Part shown: positions 9,568 to 17,997 of the stretch, piece after piece | Numbering within the stretch: the stretch's first letter is position 1 | Layout: every line of letters starts with the position of its first letter | Source of the DNA: JALEFZ01 sp964564415 | Lineage (GTDB): Bacteria; Bacteroidota; Bacteroidia; J057 | Direction of reading: 5' to 3' | NCBI GenBank assembly: GCA_964564415.1 | Contig: CAZMAV010000003.1 | Location: 62,001 to 126,000, forward strand | Length of the DNA stretch: 64,000 bases | Position numbers and translations under genes: made by a program | The notes under the pieces: generated by a model | Told to the model about the DNA's origin: nothing | Seen by the model: only the letters and a program-made list of their open reading frames with translations | Database searches by the model: none

Positions 9568-9617
9568 ATGAGAGCTGGAATTAATTGAAGTTAAAATTAC
9601 ATCAGTAGGACCTACAA

Positions 9618-9779
9618 TCATAGGAAATTCATGATGCCCTTTTTGAAGGTATCTGAAAAACTTGGATTTCTACTTTGCCCTGTGGGCTTGGTTTCATTAG
9701 AGCTATCCGCACAGCCCATCCATATTGACAAAAAGCCAAGCAGAATTATAATTCCTTTCGATCCCATTTTTTCGATCAT
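9618..9779 (-). CDS. Small putative lipoprotein
   Basis: A short product of about 53 residues starts MIEKMGSK, followed by a hydrophobic stretch IIILLGFLSIW, then MGCADSSNETK and a polar tail. This looks like a small lipoprotein, although the residues before the Cys are not a strong lipobox. A longer in-frame version starting at 9857 would begin inside the palindromic repeat at 9786-9886 and is less likely. It lies 50 bases upstream of the porZ start on the same strand. Function is unknown and reality as a gene is uncertain. Confidence 0.35.
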   Translation of the reverse strand: MIEKMGSKGIIILLGFLSIWMGCADSSNETKPTGQSRNPSFSDTFKKGIMNFL

Positions 9780-9785
9780 TGAGGG

Positions 9786-9886
9786 GTGATTACCACGATT
9801 CATATTTTGAGACACAGCAAATAGCGCTCTTGGGCTTAAAGACAAGTTATTCATCATAAGCCCAATTGCGCTTTAGCCATTCATTC
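9786..9886 (-). repeat. Dispersed imperfect palindromic repeat, copy 1
   Basis: Read on the minus strand, this segment begins GAATGAATGGCTAAAGCGC and ends GGTAATCAC. It aligns over its whole length with plus-strand 17998-18103. Shared blocks include GGCTAAAGCGC, CCCAAGAGC, TGTGTC and CAAAA.ATGA. It can fold: GCGC..TTGGGCTTA pairs with TTAAGCCCAA..GCGC around a loop of about 17 bases. It lies between two minus-strand genes and overlaps no confident coding region. It resembles a REP- or MITE-like intergenic element. Nothing encoding its mobility is seen. Confidence 0.7.
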
Positions 9887-9908
9887 GCTACGACAACCAA
9901 AATAAAGT

Positions 9909-11225
9909 TTATTCTCCAGTTCTGAAGTCAATCAGATATGGCTTCAAGGGAATATCTTCTGAGGTTCTAAAATTATTGGAAATCAGCACCTGATAGCGTC
10001 TATGGGGTTCTAGTTCTACCGGAATGGTCCAGGAGGTACCATCACTTGCCCAAAATCTTTTTGTTACGTCATTTTTAGGAAAATATTCCTTGCCCAAGTC
10101 ACCGAAATCCACTCCCGTATTCTGACCATTCAAGGGCTCTGAAAACTTGACGCTAATTTGCTTGACCCTGGGGTCAACATCCTGGCTGTGGTTTGTAAAC
10201 TCCTTTATTCCAACTACATACGGCCGCTTATTTTCAAACTGCTGGTACAGGGTGTCCAGGGAGGTAGAAAAATAAGCCGTCTTTCTGACAAAATCTTCAA
10301 TCTCAGCCTCATGGGTATAATCCAGCTCTATCATGTGTTTGATAGCCTCTTTTTTGTCTTTCGCTTGTTCATAATAGTTCTCACACATCTGATAACCCAC
10401 ATAGTATCCCAAATCTCTTACCCCAAATTCGTTGGGGTAATTGCTCCATAGCCATTTGGGCTGGTTGTTGATATAGAACATTTCTTGTTCAAATTTTTCG
10501 CGCACCGCCTCTGCATTTTTCTTCCCAAATTCTATAGCAGGGGTAGATGAGGGGATATCCATGGCCAACGTGGAGATGAATTCCGCAACTCCTTCACGGA
10601 TTGTGATGGAAAGCAGGTTGTTGACCCGTGGCTGCTGTTGTGTGTGGACATACTCATGGACATTCAACAACACCAGATCATCAATGGGGTTGGTGCGGAA
10701 GAATTTTCCCAGAGATTCTTTGGTTCGCCCTTCAAATTCTGAAATATCTGTTTGGCTATCTGTCATGGCAAGCTCACTTCCTATAAGGACCAAACTATCG
10801 CGGGTGGTACCATTGGTTCGCAAACAACCTATGGTAAAATAGATTTTTGCTGGCTTCAACTTGGGATAAATGGCCTCTAACCTCCCTATTCCCTCATCAA
10901 GTTCTTCTGCCAACTGCCGGGATTTTAGGGTATTGGAGCGAATGGAATTGAAAAACTTGGGATATGAATTAATGATATCCACATACTCAGCTGCAGAGTA
11001 GTTGCGAGCTTCCATTATGCTTTTTAATCCAATAGTACCCTTTTTAATATACAAAGAGTCAATCAGGGCAACTTGCTTTAAACTGTCTGATTCCTCTATG
11101 ACCAAATCGTAGGCTTTCCAAAAATTATCGATATCCGAGGTAACAACATCCTGTTGTTTGGTACTTGCTGTTTGGCAGGAAATGGCAACTACCATTGGGA
11201 ATAAAAGCAGGAAAATTCTGTTCAT
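9909..11225 (-). CDS. DUF2268-like putative zinc-protease lipoprotein with SbsA-type Ig domain
   Basis: The start chosen is the ATG at 11225, directly before a lipoprotein signal (MNRIFLLLFPMVVAISC). An earlier start at 11249 adds eight residues. The product is about 438 residues long. Near the middle lies NVHEYVHTQQ, an HExxH zinc motif, followed about 20 residues later by REGVAEFI. This HExxH plus EGxAxF arrangement is that of DUF2268-type predicted zinc proteases, with the Glu in EGVAEF as likely third ligand. The last 90 residues (VDPRVKQISVKFSEPLNG to YLIDFRTGE) resemble a bacterial Ig-like domain of the SbsA type. Probably a membrane-anchored peptidase. Its substrate is unknown. Confidence 0.7.
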   Translation of the reverse strand: MNRIFLLLFPMVVAISCQTASTKQQDVVTSDIDNFWKAYDLVIEESDSLKQVALIDSLYIKKGTIGLKSIMEARNYSAAEYVDIINSYPKFFNSIRSNTLKSRQLAEELDEGIGRLEAIYPKLKPAKIYFTIGCLRTNGTTRDSLVLIGSELAMTDSQTDISEFEGRTKESLGKFFRTNPIDDLVLLNVHEYVHTQQQPRVNNLLSITIREGVAEFISTLAMDIPSSTPAIEFGKKNAEAVREKFEQEMFYINNQPKWLWSNYPNEFGVRDLGYYVGYQMCENYYEQAKDKKEAIKHMIELDYTHEAEIEDFVRKTAYFSTSLDTLYQQFENKRPYVVGIKEFTNHSQDVDPRVKQISVKFSEPLNGQNTGVDFGDLGKEYFPKNDVTKRFWASDGTSWTIPVELEPHRRYQVLISNNFRTSEDIPLKPYLIDFRTGE

Positions 11226-11623
11226 ACATCTTTGCTTTTGCTCAGACAAACCAAGGTCTGATCATTGATCTGTCTGGGAAATATAATAGATAGTGGGATT
11301 TAGTGAAAAATAATCCTTGCCTTATCTGCCATTACTACTACCTAAAGGAGGGGTGCAGAAATTCCCAGGGTTAATCCATATGACCATCTGTTTTCTGTCC
11401 AGTAGTCCTTTATGGTAATCTTTTTCTGCAGATGCAGATGATCCACGTAGTTTTTGTGTTTAATCATTTAGCTTTAACCAATCCTAATCTAAGAGGACCT
11501 GCAAAAAATCTCCTGTCCCCAATTAAGTATAGTTGGAACATTGATTTGGATAACATTAGCCCTGGTCCGGGGTTGAAGGGGAAATTTTCCTTTTCAAACA
11601 CCTAACCTTTCAATCTATTATCT
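11226..11623. other. Intergenic region between divergent genes
   Basis: About 400 bases separate the minus-strand lipoprotein gene from the plus-strand dienelactone hydrolase. It should hold both promoters, but I cannot find a convincing TTG/TAnnTTTG pair on either strand. No small gene or strong hairpin is seen. Confidence 0.5.
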
Positions 11624-12478
11624 ATGAAACGTTTTGCACCCCTTCTACTCCTGTTTGCGCCCCTGCTCATGGGAGTGAGCACTCCTGCTTTTGAAGAAAA
11701 GCCCATCACTCTCTGCCACGCCATGGCAAGTTGGAATGAGATGGCCGCAACTCCAGGTTTTGCTGAACTCCACCCCTACGTGAGGGAGGTAGCCCCTGGT
11801 TTTCTGGCTTCAGGAAAGATGATCACCTACAAAACTTCCGGAAAGAAGGAGGGTTCAGCCTATTTGGTCCAACCCGAAGAGCCCAGCAATAAGTATCTCT
11901 TGGTCATCCACGAATGGTGGGGGCTCAATGACAATATCAAAAAGGAAGCTGAAAAATTATCTCAGGACTTGGGCGTAAATGCCCTTGCCATTGATATGTA
12001 CGATGGCAAGGTCGCCGAAAAGCCAGCGGGGGCCATGGCTCTCATGACCAAAATGAAGCAAAAGCGTGCGGAGGAACTCATCAAAGGAGCCGTGGACTAC
12101 GCTGGTGCGGAAGCAGAAATTGCTAGCATTGGTTGGTGCTTTGGGGGAGGATGGTCCCTGCAAGCTGCCCTCATGACAGGAAAGCAAGCTGTGGGCTGTG
12201 TCATGTACTACGGAATGCCTGAAAAGGATGTGGATAGACTCAAGACCCTTGAGACCGATGTCCTGGGAATTTTTGCCGCTCTGGAAAACCGCATCAGCCC
12301 TGAAGTGGTAGCTGAATTTCAGGAAAACATGAAGAAGGCCGAGAAAAAGATTACGGTACATTCCTTCTACGCCGACCACGCCTTCGCCAATCCTTCCGGA
12401 GCCCGCTACAATAAAGAAGCCGCAGAAACAGCCTACATGCTCACCCTGAATTACCTAAAGGAGAAATTCGAGCTGTAA
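11624..12478 (+). CDS. Secreted dienelactone hydrolase family protein
   Basis: The 284-residue alpha/beta hydrolase has an N-terminal signal-like segment (LLLLFAPLLMGVSTPA), so it is probably exported. Family motifs are HEWWGLN near residue 90, the nucleophile elbow GWCFGGG near 168-174 with Cys as nucleophile, and YADHAFANPSG near 250 with the catalytic His. The third triad position, normally Asp in a segment like FANQDKGITPE, reads FAALENRISPE here, so Asp appears to be replaced by Glu. Members hydrolyse dienelactones or related esters; the substrate is unknown. It stands alone and is followed by a strong terminator. Confidence 0.88.
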   Translation: MKRFAPLLLLFAPLLMGVSTPAFEEKPITLCHAMASWNEMAATPGFAELHPYVREVAPGFLASGKMITYKTSGKKEGSAYLVQPEEPSNKYLLVIHEWWGLNDNIKKEAEKLSQDLGVNALAIDMYDGKVAEKPAGAMALMTKMKQKRAEELIKGAVDYAGAEAEIASIGWCFGGGWSLQAALMTGKQAVGCVMYYGMPEKDVDRLKTLETDVLGIFAALENRISPEVVAEFQENMKKAEKKITVHSFYADHAFANPSGARYNKEAAETAYMLTLNYLKEKFEL

Positions 12479-12525
12479 GCCTATGAATGACCAGCCTGAG
12501 GCCCTGCTTTTTGCTGGGACAGGTC

Positions 12526-12567
12526 AAAAAATTACCCCTTCTGTTTCTGCAGGAGGGGTAATTTTTT
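12526..12567. terminator. Bidirectional rho-independent terminator
   Basis: AAAAAATTACCCCT at 12526-12539 is perfectly complementary to AGGGGTAATTTTTT at 12552-12565, leaving a 12-base loop. A-runs and T-runs at the two ends allow it to work in both directions. It lies between the convergent hydrolase and TonB-dependent receptor genes. Confidence 0.9.
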
Positions 12568-12585
12568 GGATTTAAGTGGACAAGG

Positions 12586-15435
12586 CTAGTAAAGGATTTG
12601 GAATCCCAGCCACATTTGGCGGGGAGCTGTAAACCTTGCAGGATTGTCCAGGGGGGTACCATTGTCCTGGGGATCGGGAAAGCGAGGGTCCCTGGCGCTG
12701 ATGGGTACATCGTCGCCGGGCATGAAGGCAGTTCCTGTCACACCATTGATGATGGTCGCCGAGCGGTAATTGGTAAAGTTTTTCAACTCAAACGTGAGGG
12801 AGGCCCTTAGTTTTTTTCCGATGAGGAAGTCGCGACTCAGCTTAAGGTCCGCCCAAAACCAGGGGGAACCCACCTCGGCAAAAGGCTGGTCATTGATGCG
12901 CTCATATTCGGGTCGCCCTGTAGTTTCATCATTGCTCACAAATTCAAAGGGCGTGTAACGCAGTCCCGATTTATAGGTGGCAATAATGGTGGCACGGAAG
13001 CCCTTGAGGGGCAGGCCAAATACCTCGGCGTTTTCCTGAGGGGTAAAGATGGTCAGCAACTTAAAGTCGAAGGGGCGGTCCCAGGCCAGAAACTGCTCTT
13101 TGGTGGTGTTGACAAAGCCTTGCTGCACAATTTGCAGGGAGGATTCTGCTGCAGAATTGGACTTTCCGGTGGCAATCTGGTAGACTCCACTGAGGGTACC
13201 TCTGAACCAGTTGCCCACCCTCCGGGTAAGGCTGAGTTCCAGGCCTCTGATCCGCGCATAGTCCTGGTTGATGGCAAAGCGGCGCTGAGAGGCCCGCTGC
13301 TCACCGACCCTGACCTCTATGAGTCGATTGACGATGTATTCGAATTTATCATTGTAAAAAGCAGTTGCCGTCAAGGCCCAGTCCTTGGTCAACTGAGATT
13401 TAAGGCCCACCTCATAGGAGACGGTAACCTCCGGATTGATGTTGGGATTACCCAGGTTGGCAAGAAAACTTCTGTCCTGGTAGACCCGGTCCAGGCCCGC
13501 ATAGACAAAGCGGGCGTGAGGCATCCGCATGGAGTGCCCATAGTTAAAGTAAAGGACATTGTTTTCCGTGACGGGGAAGGAGACCCTGACCCTGGGTAGG
13601 AGGCGGGCTTTCCAGCGAAGGCCTGCGAATCCAAAAGTTTCGTTTCTGTAGTCCTCCCTGATTTGTGGCAAAATAGGGGCTTGTGGATCTTCTACGGCTT
13701 CATCGGCAAACTTTCCCGGTGCCCAGTAATTTAATCTCAATCCTACGGAGGCAATGATTCCCTTGTATTCGATCTCATCGGCGAGGAAGATACCGCCTAC
13801 GATGGGCCTGACCTTCCAGAAGTCACTGCTCTGGCCCAGTCGGGTGGAGGGAGTGGTCAGGGTGTCGTTGATCTTGATAGGAGCTCCCACCCAGGGCCGT
13901 GTTACGTCGATCCACTGGTACTCCTGGAATTTATGTTCAATGCCCATCTGTACATAGTGGATCTGATTTTTAGACTCAAATGAGAATTTGGGCTTAATGG
14001 TATATTCCTCTACGTAATGGTCGTGCCAGCGAGAAGCCAGCCCTCCATTATTGACCAGACCGGGGCCGGGAAAGACAAAAACCACACTGTCGTTGAGCAA
14101 GGTCCCGTTGGGGTCCCATAGTTCGATGGGGTCAGTGACGATAGACCGTGCATCGTAGACCCTGTCAAGGGTTTCGTCGCGGAAGGGCCTACCATTGGCA
14201 TCGGTGCGCAGGTTGGTAAATAACCGTCCAAGGGAAACATTCATGGTCCACTGCTCACCCAGGACAGCCGTAAGATTGGCTACGCTAAGGTTGGAGCGGT
14301 GGGTGTAAGTATTGGCATTGTCCAGGTCCAGGCTAAAGGGAAACTGAAAGCCGGGTTGGACAATTTCGTCATTACCCACGATCTGAAGGGATCGGGTGGA
14401 TTGGTTGATATTAAGGCTATGCTGGTTGGTCAGGGAGAGTTTGACTCCTGGACGAATCCTGGCGGTAATCTTGATGGTATGGGTCCAGCGGTTGTCTTGG
14501 CGGGGTGCCCAGAGCGAATCATTGGAGATGATAGAGGAGCGGAGCTGGTCGGCCGTCGGACCCGGGTAGCCATCGCTGAGGAACATGCCTCCACCCACAA
14601 AAAAGGTGAGCTTATCCCTAAAAATTGGCCCTCCGATGGAGAGATTGACTTGATCTGTATTCCACCCCAATCCCTCCTGGGTCATCTGAGGCTCTTTATT
14701 GGTGGAAAAATCCAGGTTGTCCCGGCGCACATTGAGGTCAAATTCATATTTCCCCTTGCCCTCTTTGATGCGGGTGGAAATGACCCCCGAACTTCCCGAA
14801 CCATATTCCACATCTGAGCCTCCAGTGATGATCTGAACGCTCTTGACAGCGGAGGCGCTGACGTCCACCCCAAAACCTGTTCCGGCCAGGGGGTCCTGTG
14901 CGTTGATCCCTTCGATGAGGTATTCGGTCTCGTAGATTCGTCCTCCTCGAATCTGGATACCGTCGGGATTTTCGCTGACACCTACCTGTAGGGCGGCTAT
15001 TTCCTGGACGTTTTTGACGCTGATTTCGGCGAGGTCTTCTTCACCTATGGTGACGGAAGATTGCCCGCTTTCCAGGTCGATGAGGTTTTTCTTCCCCACG
15101 ATTTCTACCTCATTCAGGGTTTGAATGGAGGGGGTAAGGTCAGTGGAGAGGGTCTTGGTTTTGCCACCGGTGATCCTGACGCCATTGAAGATTTTTTCGG
15201 CATAACCGATAATGGAAAATTTAACCGAATAATCCTGAGGTTTGATTCCTGTAATGCGGTAATTGCCTTGCTTGTCGGTGTAAGCCCCTTTGTAGGTTCC
15301 GATGATGGAGACGGTAGCTCCGGCCAGGGGGGCGCCTGTGTCGGCGTCTTTGATTTGGCCACTGAGGCTTCCGCTTTGAGCCAGGGAACTGAGGCAAAAG
15401 CAAAAAAGCAGGGAAAGGAGTATGACTTGCTTCAT
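12586..15435 (-). CDS. TonB-dependent outer-membrane receptor with CarboxypepD_reg-like domain
   Basis: The product is about 949 residues. The start is the ATG at 15435, before the signal peptide MKQVILLSLLFCFCLSSLAQ. A regulatory-like beta-sandwich follows at about 22-105 (GQIKDADTGAPLAGATV, then TDKQGNYRITGI). Next comes a plug domain with VQEIAALQVGVSENPDGIQIRGGR and a long beta-barrel ending in aromatic LGFQILY. This is a classic Bacteroidota TonB-dependent transporter. It lacks a SusD partner and has no transport gene beside it. The ligand is unknown; siderophore, peptide or glycan uptake are all possible. The gene appears monocistronic and shares the bidirectional terminator with the dienelactone hydrolase gene. 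Confidence 0.9.
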   Translation of the reverse strand: MKQVILLSLLFCFCLSSLAQSGSLSGQIKDADTGAPLAGATVSIIGTYKGAYTDKQGNYRITGIKPQDYSVKFSIIGYAEKIFNGVRITGGKTKTLSTDLTPSIQTLNEVEIVGKKNLIDLESGQSSVTIGEEDLAEISVKNVQEIAALQVGVSENPDGIQIRGGRIYETEYLIEGINAQDPLAGTGFGVDVSASAVKSVQIITGGSDVEYGSGSSGVISTRIKEGKGKYEFDLNVRRDNLDFSTNKEPQMTQEGLGWNTDQVNLSIGGPIFRDKLTFFVGGGMFLSDGYPGPTADQLRSSIISNDSLWAPRQDNRWTHTIKITARIRPGVKLSLTNQHSLNINQSTRSLQIVGNDEIVQPGFQFPFSLDLDNANTYTHRSNLSVANLTAVLGEQWTMNVSLGRLFTNLRTDANGRPFRDETLDRVYDARSIVTDPIELWDPNGTLLNDSVVFVFPGPGLVNNGGLASRWHDHYVEEYTIKPKFSFESKNQIHYVQMGIEHKFQEYQWIDVTRPWVGAPIKINDTLTTPSTRLGQSSDFWKVRPIVGGIFLADEIEYKGIIASVGLRLNYWAPGKFADEAVEDPQAPILPQIREDYRNETFGFAGLRWKARLLPRVRVSFPVTENNVLYFNYGHSMRMPHARFVYAGLDRVYQDRSFLANLGNPNINPEVTVSYEVGLKSQLTKDWALTATAFYNDKFEYIVNRLIEVRVGEQRASQRRFAINQDYARIRGLELSLTRRVGNWFRGTLSGVYQIATGKSNSAAESSLQIVQQGFVNTTKEQFLAWDRPFDFKLLTIFTPQENAEVFGLPLKGFRATIIATYKSGLRYTPFEFVSNDETTGRPEYERINDQPFAEVGSPWFWADLKLSRDFLIGKKLRASLTFELKNFTNYRSATIINGVTGTAFMPGDDVPISARDPRFPDPQDNGTPLDNPARFTAPRQMWLGFQILY

Positions 15436-15618
15436 AGGGTTAGTGGGGAAATGGATGGGTTCAGTGTGAATGAACAAACAAGTAACGCAATTCAGATTAA
15501 GAGATTTTAAACATTCGGCAAATGGAGGGGAGAAATATGGATTTTTGAAGGAATCTGGTAAGTAGAAATTGAGGGCGGAGAGGGATGAAACTTTTTTTGA
15601 AAAATCTACCTTTATGAC

Positions 15619-15649
15619 TTGACTGGTATCAAAGTAGCCTTTACTTTTG
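15619..15649 (+). promoter_or_regulatory. Bacteroidota-type promoter of tRNA-Glu
   Basis: TTG at 15619-15621 is followed after exactly 20 bases by TACTTTTG at 15642-15649. This matches the -33 TTG and -7 TAnnTTTG elements of the Bacteroidota primary sigma factor. The expected start is about 30 bases before the tRNA gene. Confidence 0.75.
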
Positions 15650-15686
15650 TGCCCACAATTGAGCTAAAAGCTCTTCATTGCAACGT

Positions 15687-15758
15687 GTCCCGTTCGTCTA
15701 GCGGTTAGGACTCCAGATTTTCATTCTGGCAACAGGGGTTCGATTCCCCTACGGGATG
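15687..15758 (+). tRNA. tRNA-Glu (anticodon TTC)
   Basis: A cloverleaf can be drawn. The acceptor stem is GTCCCGT with ACGGGAT (closing pair G-T), and the D arm is GTCT-AGCGGTTA-GGAC. The anticodon stem CCAGA/TCTGG encloses loop TTTTCAT, giving anticodon TTC. The T arm is GGGGT-TCGATTC-CCCT. CCA is not encoded. A matching promoter lies upstream and a terminator about 20 bases downstream. Confidence 0.95.
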
Positions 15759-15778
15759 CTTCCTAAAAATCGACAAAG

Positions 15779-15804
15779 ACCCTGCCTTTTTGGCGGGGTT
15801 TTTT
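15779..15804 (+). terminator. Terminator of tRNA-Glu
   Basis: ACCCTGCC at 15779-15786 pairs with GGCGGGGT at 15792-15799 (one G-T pair) around a five-T loop, and a T-run follows. Confidence 0.88.
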
Positions 15805-16127
15805 GTTTGGTGGAAGGTGATTTAAGCCCCAAAAATGAATCAGGACTTATCTTAGAGGCTGTTTGAGGTTTATCCTTTCTGGTTACAGTTGCTTTTCAAG
15901 AACCTGAGATTACATTCTTTCTCATTTAGCACCACGAAAGCTCAAAAAAGCCGCTGTCTCAGAACTTTAAGATCTCGCATCCAAACTGAAAAATATAAAA
16001 CCAAATAGTCTCGTAGAAAATTTTCTCTTTCAAAGGCATTATTTTCTGCGAGATAGATTAGGATGATTTGTTGAAAAATGCTATTTATAGGTAGGATTTG
16101 AAAAAAAATTACAAAAAAGGAGGCCTG
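15805..16127. other. AT-rich gap before the ATPase gene
   Basis: About 320 bases between the tRNA terminator and the AAA ATPase gene. I see no gene, no copy of the tRNA 3' end, and no clear promoter pair. The composition is AT-rich, like the defence-like genes that follow. Confidence 0.5.
16118..16123 (+). promoter_or_regulatory. Strong Shine-Dalgarno site that sets the ATPase start
   Basis: AGGAGG lies four bases upstream of the ATG at 16128. Such strong sites are unusual in Bacteroidota, where SD use is weak. It supports the start at 16128 over the in-frame ATG at 16098. Confidence 0.5.
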
Positions 16128-17384
16128 ATGGTATTAGAGATTCGCATTAGTAATTTTTTTTCCATCAAGGAAGAAATTGTTCTCGACTTTCAAGCTGGAA
16201 GCATCAATACTGAAAAAGCCAGAGTCCTATCAGAAAATTGTTTTACCTTCGATAAGAGTCAATTCCTGAAAGTTATTGCCCTTTATGGTCCCAATGCCTC
16301 AGGCAAAAGTAACATCATAAAGGCCATTAGGTTCTGCCATGCCTTAATCCTCGAATCCCATAATCATAACGAGAATACTCTCTTCAATTTTTCCCCCTTC
16401 AAATTTGATAAATTTTCACACAGGCCAAGTACTTACTTTATCCGCTTTGTCCACGAGGAAGTTGAATACGAGTATTCTTTTTCAATCAAAAATCATCAGA
16501 TCTATCAAGAAAGCCTCTTTCATTTTCCCCATGGTAGCAAGGCAAAGGTATTCGTAAGATCAGAAAAGGCCGGAGCTACAAAAAAAGAGATTTATTCATT
16601 TGGCAGATCCGTGATCAAAAGACCCTTTGATGTAGCGGAAAGTACTTCTAATAAGACTCTTTTTCTCTCTAGGGCCAGCCAGATGGACAGGAAACTCCTC
16701 AAATTACTATTCAATTATTTCCACAAAAAATTTATACTGAATTATCTCGGTTATTCAATCAAGCATGCCTACAGCCTGCTAGAAGAGTATAAAGGAAGTT
16801 TCCTTGAAGCGTTAAACCTTGCCGATAGTGATATATATGACTTCAAGGTGAACATCAAGAAAGAAACTCGAAAGAATATCGAGATAAATTTTCTGACCAA
16901 TGAAGCCGAAACCCAGGATATTCTCGCCGATAGACTTGAAATTAAGACTTATCATAAACGAGATCCAAAGATAGTTTTTGATTTTGCCGAGGAATCTGCG
17001 GGAACCCAAAAACTATTTTTTATTATGCTAACTGTCCTTGAAATCATCAAACAAAATAAAGTCCTTATCATTGATGAAATCGAGGAAAGTCTCCATCCAC
17101 AAATTGTGGAATACATCATAAAAATATTCCACTACAGTACCTCGGCCCAATTACTGTTTACAACCCACCATACTCAATTGCTGAACCTCGATCTCTTTCG
17201 AAAAGATCAAATTTGGTTTGTAAACAAAATAGATGATGCTTCGACTGACCTTTATTCTCTTTTTGATTTCAAAGATTTCAGGGACACAATGGACCTTGAA
17301 AAGGCTTATCTTCAGGGCAGATTTGATGCGGTTCCAATTGTAGATACTTCTAAAACAAGGTTAAAAGCTATGATAAATGGCTAG
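16128..17384 (+). CDS. AAA/SMC-like ATPase of an AbiL-like defence module
   Basis: The product is about 418 residues when started at the ATG at 16128. It begins MVLEIRISNFFSIKEE, the usual opening of AAA_15/AAA_21 ABC-type ATPases related to OLD and RecF. Walker A is GPNASGKS at residues 54-61. Walker B is VLIIDEIEESLHP, with D316 and E317. A TTHHTQ switch-histidine segment follows about 30 residues later. The region between Walker A and B holds a long helical insertion. The 3' end overlaps the RloB-like gene by eight bases (ATGGCTAG), so the two are surely expressed together. ATPase plus RloB pairs are known as AbiL-type abortive-infection systems. I infer a phage-defence role in which the ATPase senses infection and controls the partner nuclease. 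Confidence 0.85.
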   Translation: MVLEIRISNFFSIKEEIVLDFQAGSINTEKARVLSENCFTFDKSQFLKVIALYGPNASGKSNIIKAIRFCHALILESHNHNENTLFNFSPFKFDKFSHRPSTYFIRFVHEEVEYEYSFSIKNHQIYQESLFHFPHGSKAKVFVRSEKAGATKKEIYSFGRSVIKRPFDVAESTSNKTLFLSRASQMDRKLLKLLFNYFHKKFILNYLGYSIKHAYSLLEEYKGSFLEALNLADSDIYDFKVNIKKETRKNIEINFLTNEAETQDILADRLEIKTYHKRDPKIVFDFAEESAGTQKLFFIMLTVLEIIKQNKVLIIDEIEESLHPQIVEYIIKIFHYSTSAQLLFTTHHTQLLNLDLFRKDQIWFVNKIDDASTDLYSLFDFKDFRDTMDLEKAYLQGRFDAVPIVDTSKTRLKAMING

Positions 17385-17928
17385 AAGGAGGCGCAAACCA
17401 AAAGGGAAAACCATCAATCCGACCTTTTATGTGTTTTGTGAAGGAGAAACCGAGGAGGCCTACATAAATTTTCTTAAATCTACCTACAGAATACCTTCAA
17501 TCATAATTAAAACCAGGGTAAAAGGGCTTGATATTTCAAGTGGATATATCAATAATTATTTGAAGGGCAGGCCAAAGCATCCGAAAGATAAAGTCTTTCT
17601 TTGTTATGACCTTGATAAAAAAGAGATTTTAGAAAAATTACAGGGGATACCTGATTGTAATCTATTACTCTCAAATCCCTGCATTGAGCTTTGGTTCCTT
17701 TTGCATCAAAAAGGTCAAATTGCAGAAATCAGAAGTAGTGAATGTGTCGAGGAGTTAATCAAAAGGAATAAAGAATACAGGAAAGGAGATATGGATCCGA
17801 AATTTCTGGAAAGACTCAAAGAAAACGAAAGCAAAGCCATCAAAAGAGCGGAGAAACTCCAGCCCTACTGTAATCCAAGCACGACTTTGCCCCTCTTCCT
17901 ACATACCCTCCATAAGCTGAAAAAATAA
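17377..17928 (+). CDS. RloB-like protein (TOPRIM-like effector)
   Basis: The 183-residue protein starts with a basic stretch (MARRRRKPKGK), followed by FYVFCEGETEEAYI (Glu22, Glu24). Later comes VFLCYDLDKKE with Asp78 and Asp80, then the RloB hallmark SNPCIELWFLLH at 99-110. An EG..E segment followed by DxD is the acidic pattern of TOPRIM-type metal-dependent nucleases, so nucleic-acid cleavage is plausible; this is an inference from motifs. The length fits the RloB family. It overlaps the ATPase gene by eight bases and is followed directly by a terminator, closing a two-gene operon. Confidence 0.85.
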   Translation: MARRRRKPKGKTINPTFYVFCEGETEEAYINFLKSTYRIPSIIIKTRVKGLDISSGYINNYLKGRPKHPKDKVFLCYDLDKKEILEKLQGIPDCNLLLSNPCIELWFLLHQKGQIAEIRSSECVEELIKRNKEYRKGDMDPKFLERLKENESKAIKRAEKLQPYCNPSTTLPLFLHTLHKLKK

Positions 17929-17931
17929 ATT

Positions 17932-17951
17932 TCTCCCCCAGGGAGATTTTT
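17932..17951 (+). terminator. Terminator of the ATPase/RloB operon
   Basis: TCTCCC at 17932-17937, loop CCA, GGGAGA at 17941-17946, then TTTTT. It starts four bases after the RloB-like stop codon. Confidence 0.8.
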
Positions 17952-17997
17952 CCACTTTTAATTTTTTACCTTAAAGGAAATGAATAACGATTATCAT

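Noticed and set aside
9618..9857. 79-residue version of the small lipoprotein
   Set aside because: Its extra N-terminus would be encoded by the palindromic repeat and has no signal-like character; the shorter start is preferred.
14299..14817. Plus-strand reading frame of 172 codons inside the TonB-dependent receptor gene
   Set aside because: It lies antisense to a strongly supported receptor and its product has no coherent domain. Similar antisense frames, such as 31883-32395 in the GH2-type gene, were rejected for the same reason.
16128..17928. PARIS-type defence system
   Set aside because: PARIS uses a DUF4435 TOPRIM partner. The small protein here has RloB motifs (SNPCIELWFLLH), closer to AbiL-type modules.
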